From NCBI RefSeq assembly GCF_900880675.1, contig NC_044198.1:3854831-3918830 (forward strand): a stretch of DNA of 64,000 nt, written 5' to 3'. Made by a program: the position numbers and the translations under genes. This document shows positions 46,701-61,300 of the stretch, in pieces. Each line of letters begins with the position of its first letter. The stretch's first letter is position 1. Source of the DNA: Sparus aurata (Eukaryota; Chordata; Actinopteri; Spariformes; Sparidae). Under the pieces are notes generated by a model, which ran no database searches, was not told the DNA's origin, and saw nothing but the letters and a program-made list of their open reading frames with translations.

Positions 46701-47200
46701 CTCACTTTCAAGATCCTTCATAACCTGGCACCATCATATCTCGCTGAACTGATCCATACTCACACACCCTCCCGCACCCTCCCATCCTCTTCTACCATCC
46801 AGCTCTTTACTCCATCTGCCAACCTAACCACCATGGGGTCAAGAGCTTTCAGCCGATCTGCCCCCAGCCTCTGGAACTCTCTCCCACTAGACATTCGCAC
46901 TTCTGACACTGTCTCCACTTTTAAATCTCGCCTAAAAACACACTTATTCCGCATGGCTTACTCTGTATCAGCCTAATCATATAATCACACTCCTGCCCAT
47001 TCTCCATTCCACTCTATGGCACTATTCTCACCCTGGAAGCTCAACCCTGAATTCTGTGCCGAGATGGCACCATGTAATTGCATCCTCTTACTTATCTGTT
47101 ATTTGCACTAAATTGTCCTGTACTTGTGCTGTCCTTTGTTGTACTTTGTTGTTATGTGCAGTGTCCTTGAGTGCTTTGAAAGGCGCCTTCAAATAAAATG

Positions 47201-47269
<69 letters not shown>

Positions 47270-50200
47270 AATCACAATAAGAGGCAACATAAATCCAACA
47301 ATGACTGTGAGATGCAGTTGATATTTTAAAGCCATGTTCTTGGTGTCATTGGTCTGGGTGTTGATGTTGTCGATGAGAGGAACGAGTGAGGATTTATTTA
47401 TGTGTCAGCAGGATGACTTGAGTGTGGGATCGGTGGCACCACAAAGTAACTGCAGTTTTTGCAGGTGTGTAAATGTACCAATTGGTTAGTAATGTCCCGT
47501 CCTGACAGAGAAACAGTAACTAAAGAAACATACGGATACTTTGTGCAACCCTTGTATTACCTTCGAATATTACTTATTAAGCACTACTTATATTAATATT
47601 ACTTACTTATATGGGCCACTGATACAGCAAAATACTGTAAATTGACTTCACACATTATTTACTTTAACATTGACAGGATCATGTGTGAAAAGATTTGTTT
47701 GTGTTGAATTTTCCAAATGTTGCTTTGGCATTTTGCCTACTTATGACTTTTGAACTTTACTTATTATTTACTTTCTAGGACAGGAAAATGCTGTCTACAG
47801 CCCAGCAGATGTTCCAGGACAGCCGAACAAAGATTGAGCTGCTGCGCATGCAGATTGTGAAAGTCAGTCAAGCCAGAGACGGAGAGCAGGCTGGCTCACT
47901 TGGTAAATCTTACTACCGCTAACGCACTGTACTAACCCAGTTCTTATTATTTTATAACTGCACACCGTTTCATGTTGTTCATCAATTTGTAAGATATAGC
48001 CAGAGTTTTAGTCTTAAATATAAAAAAAGAATAGACCTAACATTATCAACAGAATATAAAGAAACAACATACTGACGTCGTCTCAAAGACGTCTATGTAC
48101 AGTGCTGCAGAGATGGCTACTGAAGTTAGCATGCTAGCCCCGGCTCATCCTGTCTAGTAATGCCACTTTGTACCTCAAGAAGTGATAATCTAATGGCTCC
48201 TGTAGTTTCAGCTGGGAGATGTATGCCAGCTGTTAGCTCATGAACAAAATAAACTCACAGCAACTGAAGAGATTAAGTACTCTTACATCTATTTTCCTTA
48301 TTAACACAGAAATACAACGGCATACCATCTGAATGCAAGTTTCTCTCTATTACTGAACAAAGATGAGCCTAAACTGCCTCATTAACTCTTAAGACACTTA
48401 ATTAAAACTTGATATTAATAAAATCAAACTCACTAAAATAGTCTTGGTTTGTCTTTCCACAGTCACTTCTGGTTTGGTTGAAAAAAAAGTCAGCAGCGTC
48501 AATTGTGAAAATATTGCAGCTCTGCACAGCATCTTCACCCACAGATGATGTCCAACTGTATTTCTCTCTCCTCTGCTGCTTCATGCCTCTCATGTACTCG
48601 TAGAGTCATAGTCCTGATCAGAGCTGCTGTAAAACACCTTATACTGTACCCCCTGTTTTATAAGCTGAAGCTGGATCTACCTTCGGATTCTGCCCGTATT
48701 ATTTTTTACATTACACCCTAACACTATCACCATGACAATTGAGCAAACGTCATCCAGTCTGTGTTTACTCATAACAAGGATAGGAAGTGTTTTAAGGAAA
48801 ACAGCTAATTAAATGGAAAAATGGCACACCAGATTGAAAAATCCTGTTACCTGCATTGTGTATCGCTGTATTTTTGTTTTTGGGTCCAGCTGTGTCTTGC
48901 GAGTATAAATATGTAATGGCTCAGATACAAAGGTCTAACTGCTGCTGAAGCCTAAGTGTGATCTGCTCCTCCTGCCCTCAGGTCACCCTGTGGAGATGAT
49001 CAGTCCTCTGGAGCTGCGGGTGGCTGAACTTATGCACCACATGAAGATCGAATCAGCCGTAGCAGACGGTGCCAAAAATGTGGTTAAGCAGCTCAGTGGA
49101 CGTAAAATCCAGGACCGTCGCATACTGGCAGAGGTTGGTACCAGGTTTTAGTCTGGGATGTGAATCCGACCACCTCTATGCATACAAGTTAGAAACACTG
49201 CTGCAACTAAAAAAGCCATTCTATTTACATAATCTAATAAATACATAATCCCCAAATAAAATCTTAAAAATAGAAAGTTCGAGGCAGGCTGTGCGGATCA
49301 GGAGTCTTGTGTATCCCCCAGGCTCAGGCACGAATGCAGGAGTCATCTCAGAAAGTGAATCTGCTACGCTTGGCTCTGGAGAAACGTTTAAGTGAGCTGC
49401 CTCAGGACCATCCCCAACGTGCTACCATTAAGGAGGAACTGGCATTGGGAACCTCACCTTACTATGGCACTCTGAAGAAGCAATCAAACGCCTCATCCCG
49501 TTCTTCTTCTTCCTCTTTCTTCAGACCAGCCAGTCTAACAGGTCGCTACTAAAATATCCCCACATATATTCAATTTCTTTTCCTAAGATATCTGATCTGA
49601 TCTGTAGAACAGTTGCTTTTTCTCCCTCAAGCAAATTACTGTTTGCCATTTAACTTTAGATAGAGTGAATTGATCAATTAAATGCTCTTCCTGCTTCTCA
49701 GGCCGGTTGGAGGTATGTTTGAAGGGCTGCCAAGACCTGTTGGAGTCTGTTCCAGACCGTGGTCTTATGGCCAGTGTCTCGGCCTCCTCTGGAAGCTTCT
49801 CAGATGGGAAGTCTCTAAAGGTCAGAAGCGGCCTCTCAGGACGCAGTGCTAATGGCAAGACAACCAAAGCTGATGATCTGTCCTGTAAGTCAACACTCTC
49901 ACACTGTTTTACATCCGTGTGTGACGGTATTCATTTGTCTGCTTGTTTCTGCGTATTTCTGTTTCAAGTTTTTAAGGCTGGAATTTACTAGATAGGAACT
50001 AATGTAGAATCCAATGATGTACATTTATAGGAGTGTAGGTTGGGTTTCAGAAGTGTATGTACGTGTGTATATGTGTTTAGTTGTATTTGCTCCATAGTGA
50101 GGACCGTTAAAAAGTTTTTGACCATCAAAACAACTTTAAAGGGCTGTTTGGAGGTTAGGACCTGAGTAAGTATCACACAGTCTCTGATATATATTTAAAG

Positions 50201-53200
50201 GGTAGGTCTGGGAGAAAAAAATACTTGGCCGGTAGCAGCGTCTAGAGGGGTGTTGTGTGCCAAACAACAACCACATGAATACCACCACCCAGGTTTCCCT
50301 GCAGAACATTGCATTGTAAAGGGATGATCAATAACAGTCAGTTCCCCTATCATTGGTTTTAATGTTTTGGCTGATCGGTATGCATCTCTAACCACAAAGT
50401 GTGGCAATGAAGGTAAATAAATAGATCGGTTAACTGATCATCTTGACTGATGTCTAATTGTAGCATCTCGTCATGGAGATATTACAATTGCATCCCAAAA
50501 TATACACAAAAAACATGCAGTAGTTTAAGTAGTTTTATGAGTGTAGAGTAGTGTCTGCAGAACTTTCTCTCAGGCTAAATTCACATTATAACATTAAAGT
50601 GTAATGTTATTATGAGCTATTTTCTCGTTTTACGAGCTATCAAATAAAACCACCCTGAAACATCATTTTGTCTGTGTTTACAATTTTCCACTGGCTACTT
50701 ATTGCAGCTTATACTGTATTTTTGTCTAGTAAACATAACCACCCAGCCTGTTACAAGCTGTAGTGGTCTTTATGAGGCAGTGCCTGTCTCAGTGTGTATC
50801 TCTGTGTTTGTGTCTCAGCGGAGGTAAGCGTTGTGCTGAAGGTGGACAACAGGATAGTGGGGCGCACGCACTGGAGACAGCTGGGCACTGAGGCCTGGGG
50901 CCAGAGCTTCACCATTGCACTAGAACGGGTCAGTGGCTTTGACTTCAACAAGCAACTCAATTACAACTGAGCCGAAACGGCATTTTTCACATGGTTACTC
51001 CACATCCCAATCAGTGAGTTTTAATCTAGACCGATGTTAACAACCAATAGTGCTAAACACCATGGGCCCTATTCAGCTGGTCTAAAGCGCATGGTGCAAA
51101 TGTTTTAAGGGCGTGTGTGTCCAAGTCTATTTCGCTAGTTGAACTATGGACAATCAGGGTATTAAGTTAGGTACACAGTGCAAAGGGGCTGAACTTGATT
51201 TAGTCAGGGGTATTTTTTTAGGTGTCACATAAATAGACAACAGACAACATAAAATTCAAAATGTAAGCACTGCATAAACCAGTGAGTGGAGACTTATCTT
51301 ACTATCTGAATGATGTGTCCCTTAAATAGCAGGAAACAGACTGCACTTTTGACTTCAGACTAGCTTTTTGTTGGTCTATGGTGCTGTCCCTTTCTGCTGC
51401 CTCAAGCAAGTGATCTACCTTCAGTGCAACTGACCACACCTACTTTAGACCAACATGCCTAGGGGCACACAGGCGGTGCCAGGTACATTTGCTATTTACA
51501 CAGAGTTGTTGCTGGGCGTGAACATGACAACTGTGTCGGTCTGAAACTACTGAATATCCCTTGTGCTGCGCTGTGCGCCGCTTTGTGACAGATATAAGAT
51601 GGGGCCTCATGTGTTACAATATTACGGGATGCTGAACAAATATTTAACTGGATAGCTTTAACTTTCAGCAGAGCACTGTATGATGAACGGTTAAAAGCAA
51701 CGACAAACATCCCCTTTCATCTGAACTGCTCCGCTAGAAAAGATTGTGCCTTCTCTCTGTTCATATACACGAAGATTGTCTAGGTCTCTTAAGTAGTTTT
51801 GCTCAGGAAGATCTTAAAAGATCATCCCGTTTTTACTCAATTCACAAAGGGGAATATTTTAGTAACATAATGAAAATGTTCAACTTCTTTTTGTGTTGGG
51901 ACAATGACAGAAAAGAACCAGACATAAAGAAGAATTTTACCGTCCAAACTTAGAATAATGTTTGTATCAAAGATATACGGATGATCCTGGTACGATCTTG
52001 AATATGTTTTATATGTTTATATCTGTGTATGTGTCGTCCAGTAAGTAACAAGAAGCTGCAGAAAGATGTCAAACTTGTCCACCAGACAACCCTGACATGA
52101 AAAAAAAACAAAAGATTTGATGGATCCAAACCAAGATTCTTATTTATATTGATGAGCGTTGTCCTGTCTGAAATTTTGTTAAGTTTTCAAAAAACAAACT
52201 CTTGTCACTATGAACCCCAAGAATCCAGTATTGTGCAGGATTGCATCGTGTGTATCATGTTTTTAACCAGGAGATATAAAGTTTCTTTTAGCATCACCAT
52301 TTCTAGCCCATACATTTTTGAAAAGCAGGTAGTTCTGTGTGCCAGATGGAAGCTGACAGAAATCTTGCAGGGCTCGGGTTCAGGAACATCCTGACATCCT
52401 CAACGAACTGAAGTACTGTTTATTTGTCATCCTGGCCCAGCCTGGAAGAAAAATTGCCGCAGATTGTTGATTACTAATTACTGAAGTGACATTCTGTCTT
52501 CCTCTTGGATAATTTATTGTCAAATGTCCTCTCAGTTACCACTAATAGTGAACATCTGTTAACAGAACAATAGTACAGACCCTGACATCTTGTCAGCCAC
52601 CGAGTCAGAATGGCCAAGTATGTCTTTTATACTCTGTCAGCCTCCTACTCTTCTCTGTACCCTGTAATCCCACTGCTAATCCTCTGACATTTGCTCTAAT
52701 CTGGTTTCACCCACTCATGCCCAGCATCCCTGTTTAAGACTTGACTTCTAATGTTGCATTTAACACCCAAGCTCTTATTCTCTTTGCAAGCCTTGACAAA
52801 TTCAATGATTTTACCCATACAGGCCAGTGTACTAGTAATATGGGGTGCTACACAGTCTGTAACAGTTGTATAATGTCTTCTTGAGCTTCATCAAGTCTAA
52901 GAAAACAACGTTGATAATCCGGTCAGTTAATGTATATATGTTTGTGTTTCTTAATCTAGTCCAGGGAGCTGGAAATCAATGTGTACTGGAGAGACTGGCG
53001 AGCGTTAAGTGGGGTGAAGTTCCTTCGGCTGGAGGACTTCTTGGATAACCGCCGGCATGGCATGTGTCTTCAGCTGGAGCCTCAGGGCATCCTCTTCATG
53101 GAGGTTCTTACTTTCATATCCAGCCTGTTTATTATTCCTGTGACATGTGCATCAAACTACAGTAGCATATTGTACCTGCATTTGTCATTTAAATGAATGT

Positions 53201-53929
53201 TTTGGTGCTTATATCATCATTATTGTTACAGCATAACAGTTGAAAGTTGTAGTCACCGTCCATTATGTTTCTTTTCTCTATTATTACACCAAGCAGCTGT
53301 AAGATGGGTGTTAATATTAGTGAATAAAATAATCCCATGAAGTAAATGTTTCTGTCCCAGTGACACAGTTCCATGTATGAAGCATAAGAAGCTCCTCTGT
53401 TCATTTCCAGGTTACATTCATCAATCCTGTAATTGAGCGGCGCTCCAAACTCCAGAGGCAGAGAAGAATTTTCCCCAAAGAAAAAGGTAGTGTCATTTAT
53501 TTCTGCAGATATTAATGTCCCTTTCCTTCTTCCTATTGCCCTCATTCCAGCACCCTTGCTTGGGCTACACCCATTTTTTTTTTTGTTAAATTTATTTTTT
53601 TTATCTTCATTATGATGTTGACAAAATGAAGGTGTAACCATCTATGTACATATGCACACATACATACACAAGACCTATACATACACACAAATAAAAATAC
53701 ATGTGTAATGGTTTGTAGAAAAAAAAACATGATCAACATATAAAGGGCTTAGTCTATTACAAGGCAGATGTTCCTGTGCACACACATATACATACACACA
53801 TATACATACTTTTATACTCACTCACAAACAATATTTATGCATGCACCTTCACCAGCCTTTCAACAGTAATGAACAAAAAGAAAATAGGAACCTCCCTCCC
53901 TCCCTCCCTCCCTCCCTGTTGGGTGAGTG

Positions 53930-53961
<32 letters not shown>

Positions 53962-56900
53962 GAAACTACACCCATTTTATAACTCAGACTTCTTTTTGAT
54001 CTCAACTACACACTTGTCATGTATTGACATTATTGCACTGACAAAAGTTTTTGCCACTCAGCAAGCAAAATAGTCAGAATTGCTTCTGTGGTAGTTCTCA
54101 CTACATTAAGTCTCCAGGACCACATTTAGCTATGATGACCCACACACAGAAACTCACAAGGTAACGATAACAGCCAGTGCTGTCGCAGCTGGTAAAGATG
54201 TCAATGATGATTGTTTTGTCTCCATTTCTCCTCACAGGGAAGGACTTCCTGCGTGCTGCCCAGATGAACATGAACTTTGCCACTTGGGGCCGTTTGATGA
54301 TGACCATCCTTCCTCCCTGCAGCTCTCTGGAGCCCATGAGCCCTCCATTAGCAGGCCCTAACACTGGCTCCACATCATCGCCCACTTGTCCAACAGGGTA
54401 AGTCTCCGTGGTGTCTGTGACCCAGAAACATCTCATCTATGAAAGAGCTGTTACAAAAGTGAGCTATTCAATTCTCTGCTCAGCTTGCCACAGAGACTTG
54501 AGGCTATTTTTCTACCCACTCATGATATCGGAGACTAGAGAGAATGTGACTTAAGTGGAGGCCTGACAGCAGCATTATCACTGACCTGCATTCAGAGTTA
54601 AGACAAGTTAGATATAGTGGTTCTATATTAACAGTGTGTGAGAATATAGAAATGAGCATTATTAAAGGATTATGGTGGAGATATTCTGCATTTTTAATAT
54701 TGTGAACAAATCCCATGCACAGACCCAAACCATGACTGTGACCTACTAACAAGCACAGCTTTCTAAGAATTGACAAAATCATTAAAAACATGTTGATTAA
54801 ACTTATACTAGTATACTACTATAGGTATACTATGTAGGATTAGTATTTTTGTGTGTGTACAGACTCGCACACAAATAATCCCTCTCAATCATCACTTATG
54901 ACCTACCAGAAGTGTGCGCCAATGTTTGTATCTGCAGAGACTCTGCTTCTATTTTCTTATCATTTTGTAGTGTTTGGGATGTTTCTTGATGTGCCTCATG
55001 GGACCATTTTGGGGGAAACATTTTGATCTGAAATGTGCCATTAATTATGACTAACTTGGTTAACTTGATTCAAGTTCATGATTTGGTTTAATGAGCTTTC
55101 TTAAACAGTGGCTTTCTTGTTGCCACTCTCACATAAAGCTTTGACTGGTGTAGAACCCGGGCAACAATTGTTGAATGCAGAGTCTCTCCCATCTCAGCTG
55201 CTGAAGCTCTTAACTCCTTTAGAGTAGTTATTGGTGTCTTGGTGGCCTCCCTCACTAGTCTCCTTCTTGCATGGCCTTTCAGTTTGTGTGGACAGCCTGC
55301 TCCAGGCAGATTTACACATGTGCCATGTTCCTTCCATTTCTTTATGATGGATTTAACTGAACTCTGAGGGAAGTTCAGTGACTTGGAAATGGTTTTGTAT
55401 CCACCCCTGACTTACGCTTTTCAATAACCTTTTCATATAGTGTTCTTTTGTCTTCATGGTGTAATTGTAGTCAGGAATACTGATTAACCAGTGACTGGAC
55501 CTTCAGACACAGGTGTCTTTATACCACAATCACTTGAGATGCATTCACTGCACTCAGGTGATCTTCATTTCACTAATAAGAGAAAAGATAAGATAAGATG
55601 TTCCTTTATTGATCCCCCTGGGAAAAATGTTCGTGAATAAAAATATTAAAAAAAAATATTAGAATAAAAATAAGCATACAATATACAGTAACTGTCCTTG
55701 TGTTTACATGATGTGTGCAATATATACTAAAAGTGAAAATGAATGTACAGGGTTCCTGAGTGAGACTAATTGTGAGACTACTTGCACCAACTGGCCAGTC
55801 CTCTGTTGAATTAGGTCAGTTCATTGGAATGGGGTGAATACTAATGCAATCACTTATTTTACTTCATATACTTGTAATTAATTGACATTAGTTTGTAGAA
55901 ATCTGTTTTTCACTTTGACATTAAAGAGGGTTTTTTTGTAATGTAATGTCGGGCCCAAATTATATTAACCATGACTCCATTTTCAAAAGCAATTGAAGGG
56001 GGTAGATTTGTCATGAAGAGACAAGTAGGCAGACTTGTGTTTTATATGTGTAAGTGTCTTTGGGACACCGGCTGTTTCAGTATCCGCTTGAACGTGTTTT
56101 TTGGTTGTGCATATGCTGCTCAGAGGAAACTGAGGAGATCAAGGGTGCATCAAGGACACTAGTTATCAATATCAACACCAGCACTAAAACATAGTTGCAG
56201 TGTAATGTTTATTCCTAATTGTTTTTCAGAGAACCTGCTGTTGTGGGTCTAAATTTTCCAGAAGAATATCCAGGCAGATCTCCTCATCGCACAAGAAAGA
56301 ACATTAAAGACTCTCTACTGGTGAGCTAGTCAGGTGCTCTGTTTCACCAAAAAATGATGGAACAATGAAAATAGTTATACAAAGAAAACACCAGTGTAAC
56401 AGTGGGCCAATGACAGGGAGTTGTGTGATGTTAACACTTGAATTAAGAGAATAGCTTTTGTTCCATCACTAATGTCTCTGTTGCTCTCAGATTTCTTCTT
56501 TTTTTGCCTTTGTGTTTGAAAGATTCAGTTGATGTTTCAATGCATCTCTGTTGTCTCTTTACCTTGCTGAAAAAACAGTCTCCTAGGGAGAGCAAGAGCC
56601 CAAAGCCCAGGCGCCAACCCTCAATTCATCCACCTCTACAGTAAGTCATACTGAGTACTCATTACTGAGCTTTAGTACAGTTTCAAGGAATTTGTACTTC
56701 ACTTGAGTACTGAGGAAAATATTGCACTTTTTGCTCCAATGCATCTATTTGATGTCTTAAGTCACTAGTTACTTTGCTGATTACATGCTGCGACAGAGCC
56801 AAATTGAAAAAATCAATTTAAGTCTGCAATTGAATAATAAAACACTGATTCCAATAATCAGGAAAATGCTGAATATCAGATCGGATAATCAATCAACCTC

Positions 56901-58340
56901 TGGTATATAGACTGCATGTAAATACATGCAAATATCTGTATATCTATATTACTTTGATTTGCACATTTAATATCAGATACTTTAAATCTTTTACTCAAGT
57001 ATTATTCATTCAGGTGTGGAGTTTTTCAGTGTGTGCTGCTTTTTACTCTCATGCAGCATGGACGAAGGACTTCAGATGGACGACTTCAACTGCATATCAG
57101 TTCTGGGAAGAGGTCACTTTGGAAAGGTGCACATCACATCTCTACCTTTTTTTCCTGCTCTAAGCTTGTAGACATGTCAGTGGCAGTGTTTTGAGCTGAA
57201 AAAAAAAAAGCACCAGACAACTCTGTGAAATAAAGGTTAAGAGGTGTCCTGGTGAGCTGCAGCTTGAATACATGCAAATGTTTTAAAAGAAGATATAAAG
57301 GTTTAATATGCATCAAACATTTCTCCTGATCCAAGGTTTTGCTAGCAGAGTATAAGAAGTCAGGCGAACTGTACGCCATCAAAGCCCTGAAGAAAGGAGA
57401 CATTGTGACACGGGATGAAGTCGACAGGTAAGAAATCACTCAGCTGGTTCTTTTTGAAACATTATCAGTGTCAGTTCTGCTTTCCACAATTTCAGTATTC
57501 CTAATGGGCTCTGAGCTGCAGTCATTATCTATCTAATGTAGTAAACACTCCATCTGTTGGTTACTTTTTGTTTTATTGTAAACTCAGTGTTTTTATCCAT
57601 GTTAGAATCCCGTAGGAACTATGACTCAACTATTGGTTGGTGGTCTGTACTGGGGCAGGTTAGCTGTGATGCTGTTAATTGTTACAATCTCAATTGGTCT
57701 AAAATTTAGCCAGTTTCATGACACCAGATGAGTTAAGCTAGTTAAGATAGTTGGAGGACTGACTCATCTCACTTGGTGATTAAGATCTCTGGGGAACTTC
57801 ACTCCATTTTCTGCTCCTGTATTAAATGTACCAGATGTACTCCTTTCTAAGTTTTAGAGTTGATGTCTCAGGATCTGAGTAGCCATTGACAAACTGCATT
57901 AAGACTAGTTACTAGTTATAATGCGAAGGCAAACAAGGAGTCCTTTTGTCTGAGAGTTTAACCCTCAAGATCAAGAGGAAAGAAAGCTAGCTGATAAAAG
58001 AATAGTCTGAATTAGTTGTACCTGCATAGTGCTGCTGGTAGAGCATGTGCACCATGTACAGCAGTGGCCCAGCCTGTGCTGCTTTGCTGCATGTCTTCCC
58101 CTCTCTCTGACCCCCTATTCTTGTCTGTCTCTGCTAGCAGGCCTGTCTGTTTTTTGGCTTTCAGCTTTTATTTAACCTAAGAAAATGAAAAAATTTGGTA
58201 ATTTCTTACATGACAAGCGTTTTTCTTGGTTTCAGCATCTCTGCTAGCTATTCCTACTTCTAAGAACGACAGATATGGTGTATGAGTCATTAATTCAGCT
58301 TAGCGACTGTGAGTGAATACTTTGAACACTATTAATTAAC

Positions 58341-58397
<57 letters not shown>

Positions 58398-61300
58398 AAG
58401 CCTCGTCTGTGAAAGGAGAATCTTTGAAGTGATCAATGCCTCACAACATCCTTTCCTGGTGAACCTGCACGGCTGCTTCCAGACTGCAGACCACGTGTGC
58501 TTTGTCATGGCCTACTCTCCTGGAGGAGACCTCATGACACACATTCACACCAACATCTTCAATGAGAAACAGGCCCGGTTAGCAGACATTGCTCAGTAAA
58601 CCATGACATAAGTAAATAACTTCAGTGACATTCAGCAAAAATTCAGGGAGGTTTGTATGACTTCTATCTCGTTCTGCCTGCTTTCAGGTTTTATTCGTCC
58701 TGCGTGCTGCTCGGCCTGGAGTTTCTCCACCAAAACAAAATAGTTTACCGGTGAGTCCATCTCTTTCAGAGATAAATTCATACCTTGCTTCATACTGGGA
58801 GCATGTGATGTTATGTGGTCTGTGTCTGTCTGACAGGGATCTGAAGCTGGACAATCTGCTAATGGATGCAGATGGTTTTGTCAGGATAGCAGACTTTGGC
58901 TTGTGCAAAGAAGGTAAGAAAATAACACATTATATGTAATTTTCTGAACGTTCAACTTTTCAGTACATGACAAGTAAGGCAGAACAACTCCTTCGCTGTC
59001 TGCGTCCGTGTAAAAATCATTGTCAGTAGAAATGTTTGTCAGGATTTTGTGTGCGTAGGCCTGGAATATAAAAAGTTATTTATAGAGTGTAATCAGTGTT
59101 ACATGTGTCTGCAGCGATATCTAATTAAGGCTGTACTGTGTGTAGGTATGGGCCACGGGGATCGCACCTCAACATTCTGTGGCACACCAGAGTTTCTGGC
59201 CCCAGAGGTGCTGACAGACAACAACTACACCCGCAGTGTTGACTGGTGGGGGCTGGGGGTGCTCATCTATGAGATGCTGGTGGGGGAGGTCAGTATGAAT
59301 CGACAAAGCAAAGGCAAAGCAGACAGCTGTTCAGAAAAAAAGCCCCAGGTTCACTATATAGACATTACACACTGAAGCTGTAGGGGCCTGCTTTACCCCC
59401 ATTACACCCCATGCAGATACAGAGTCAGGTGAAGTTTCATAGTCCACCAAAGATCAGCACACCCTATTTGAGGTATGTGCAGGAGCTTGACTGCATGGCG
59501 AGAGTGTACATAACATCATTTCAAATCAAATTTCCAAACTTGGGCCTCTCGAGTACTTCCGTGTCCCCAGCTTCTTCAGTTTCAATTGTGGACTTTTAAA
59601 CTTCAGCTGACTTTCTATCGGCCTGAGGGTGAGTATATATGACTTTTCATTTTTTGATGGAATAGCTCCTTTAAGAAAGACTTCAATAAATGTGAACCTA
59701 TCCTTTAAAATGCACAAAGTACAAGTTTTGGTAAGATTCTGCTCTCTCTTCTCTTATAGTCTCCTTTCCCAGGTGATGATGAGGAAGAGGTGTTTGACAG
59801 CATTGTCAATGATGAAGTGCGCTACCCTCGCTTCCTTTGTCCAGAGTCCGTGTCCCTCATGCAAAAGGTTTGCTCGTTATCATTTGGGTGGGAATTCTCC
59901 CCGGGCATTACTTATTTCTTATTAGAGCGACAAAATCACAGTCATGTCAAAACACCACTGATCATGGAGTACTTTACATTATGTGATGGTTGTGTGTCCC
60001 AGTGTAGTGACTCTCCTCCACTGCTCTCACTGTGTTTTAGCTGCTGCAGAAGAATCCTGAGATGAGGCTTGGAGCAGGGGAGGAAGATGCCTCGGCAATC
60101 AAAAGCCAAAAATTCTTTCAGGTCATTATCCAGCCAGGCGCTACTGGCCAACATACACTCTAATCTCTTCACTATGAAACATTAGAACTCTCTGACTGAC
60201 TGCTCTTTAGAGCTTCAACTCAAACCAGCATAACAGAAATATTTAATGTAGATCTTTCTTTATCTCAGATGTTTTTTTTACAGTCAGCAGCTCTTGTTTG
60301 CCCTGCAGAGATGAAGAAGTATACTTCAGCTCAACTTTAACAACACAGCTTTATTCAGATATGAGAAGAATATTCACTGTTGTGTAAGGTTTACTGGCAA
60401 AGTTCTGTGTGAGACAAAATACTCAACAAAGAATGGAAAAAATCATATAACATTTAACTTTCCGTCTTTCACCGATCACTTTGTTGAATTATTCATGTCC
60501 AATTAATATATGTACAATACGGCAATTTGAAGTTTCAGTGGTGTGAAAGTGAGGGAAATCTAATGACATGGAATCGACGAAGAGTGTGTGATTTCTGAGT
60601 CTTTATTTATAACAGAAGGAAAAGCACATAATTGATATCTTTAAAGCTGGAGTTGGTAAGATTGTAGAACCAGCAAGCGCAGCCAAATATATCCCACCTC
60701 CTCCATTCAGAGCCGCTTCTCTGTAACACCCGACCACCGCCTGACCACACAGACACAAATGGCCCTGTAGCTTTTGCTGGCCAGCTGGGAGATGTTTTTC
60801 AGTGGTTATGTTTCTGTATTTAATGAGCTCTCCTAGATTTCTTAGTCTAATAAATACATAAATAAACAACCCTGTCAAGTGCTAGAATCATATAAACAGA
60901 AGTAAAAATAACAGTTATGAACATTCCTCAGTCAGAAACTTCTACCCAAACTCTTTGTGCTAACATTATTGGGTTGGCTGATCTGTTCTACGGCTCAGGT
61001 GCTTTGTACTGTCAGGGCAGCACATTGTCATCACTAACCATATCCAGCTATCCATCTTCATGTCTCACTCATGAGTAAGAAAACAACATTATCACAATGA
61101 GCGTAAAGAACGAACATGCCTATTGGTAGTCCTCACTGCTATGCTTGTGCATCTAGCTCACTAATAGTTTCAATGATAAATCTGCAGGTATGTAGGTAGA
61201 CTGACAGGTCGCCCATCCAATAAATTCATACTGCTGAATGAAACAATTGGACTGCACATCCACAGGCACCACTTTTTTCCTTTTATTGTCAGAGTATGTG

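Larger units (their letters stand above)
44065..49541 (+). other. pkn3: pkn3 HR1 repeats (Rho-binding coiled coils)
   Basis: HR1a is in exon 44065-44341 (LLRQEIQRELKIKEAAERMR, KSAADVEGQL). HR1b is in 45314-45902-range coding exons 45314-45483 and 47779-47902 (LKKQLTMETKVKQGADNMIQ, AQQMFQDSRTKIELLRMQI). HR1c is in 48982-49133 and 49322-49541 (ELRVAELMHHMKIESAVADG, LLRLALEKRLSEL). In PKNs these antiparallel coiled coils bind Rho GTPases. Confidence 0.9.
49702..54397 (+). other. pkn3: pkn3 C2-like domain
   Basis: Exons 49702 to 54397 encode the C2-like region: GRLEVCLKGCQDLLESVP, VVLKVDNRIVGRTHW, SRELEINVYWRDWRALSGVK, LRLEDFLDN, VTFINPVIERRSKLQRQ, and a conserved tail NMNFATWGRLMMTILPPCSS. Together with HR1 it separates PKNs from PKCs. 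Confidence 0.88.

Noticed and set aside
46533..46976. 147-codon open reading frame in pkn3 intron 3
   Set aside because: The C-terminal two-thirds matches the end of LINE ORF2 and the start is arbitrary. It is a retroelement fragment, not a host gene.
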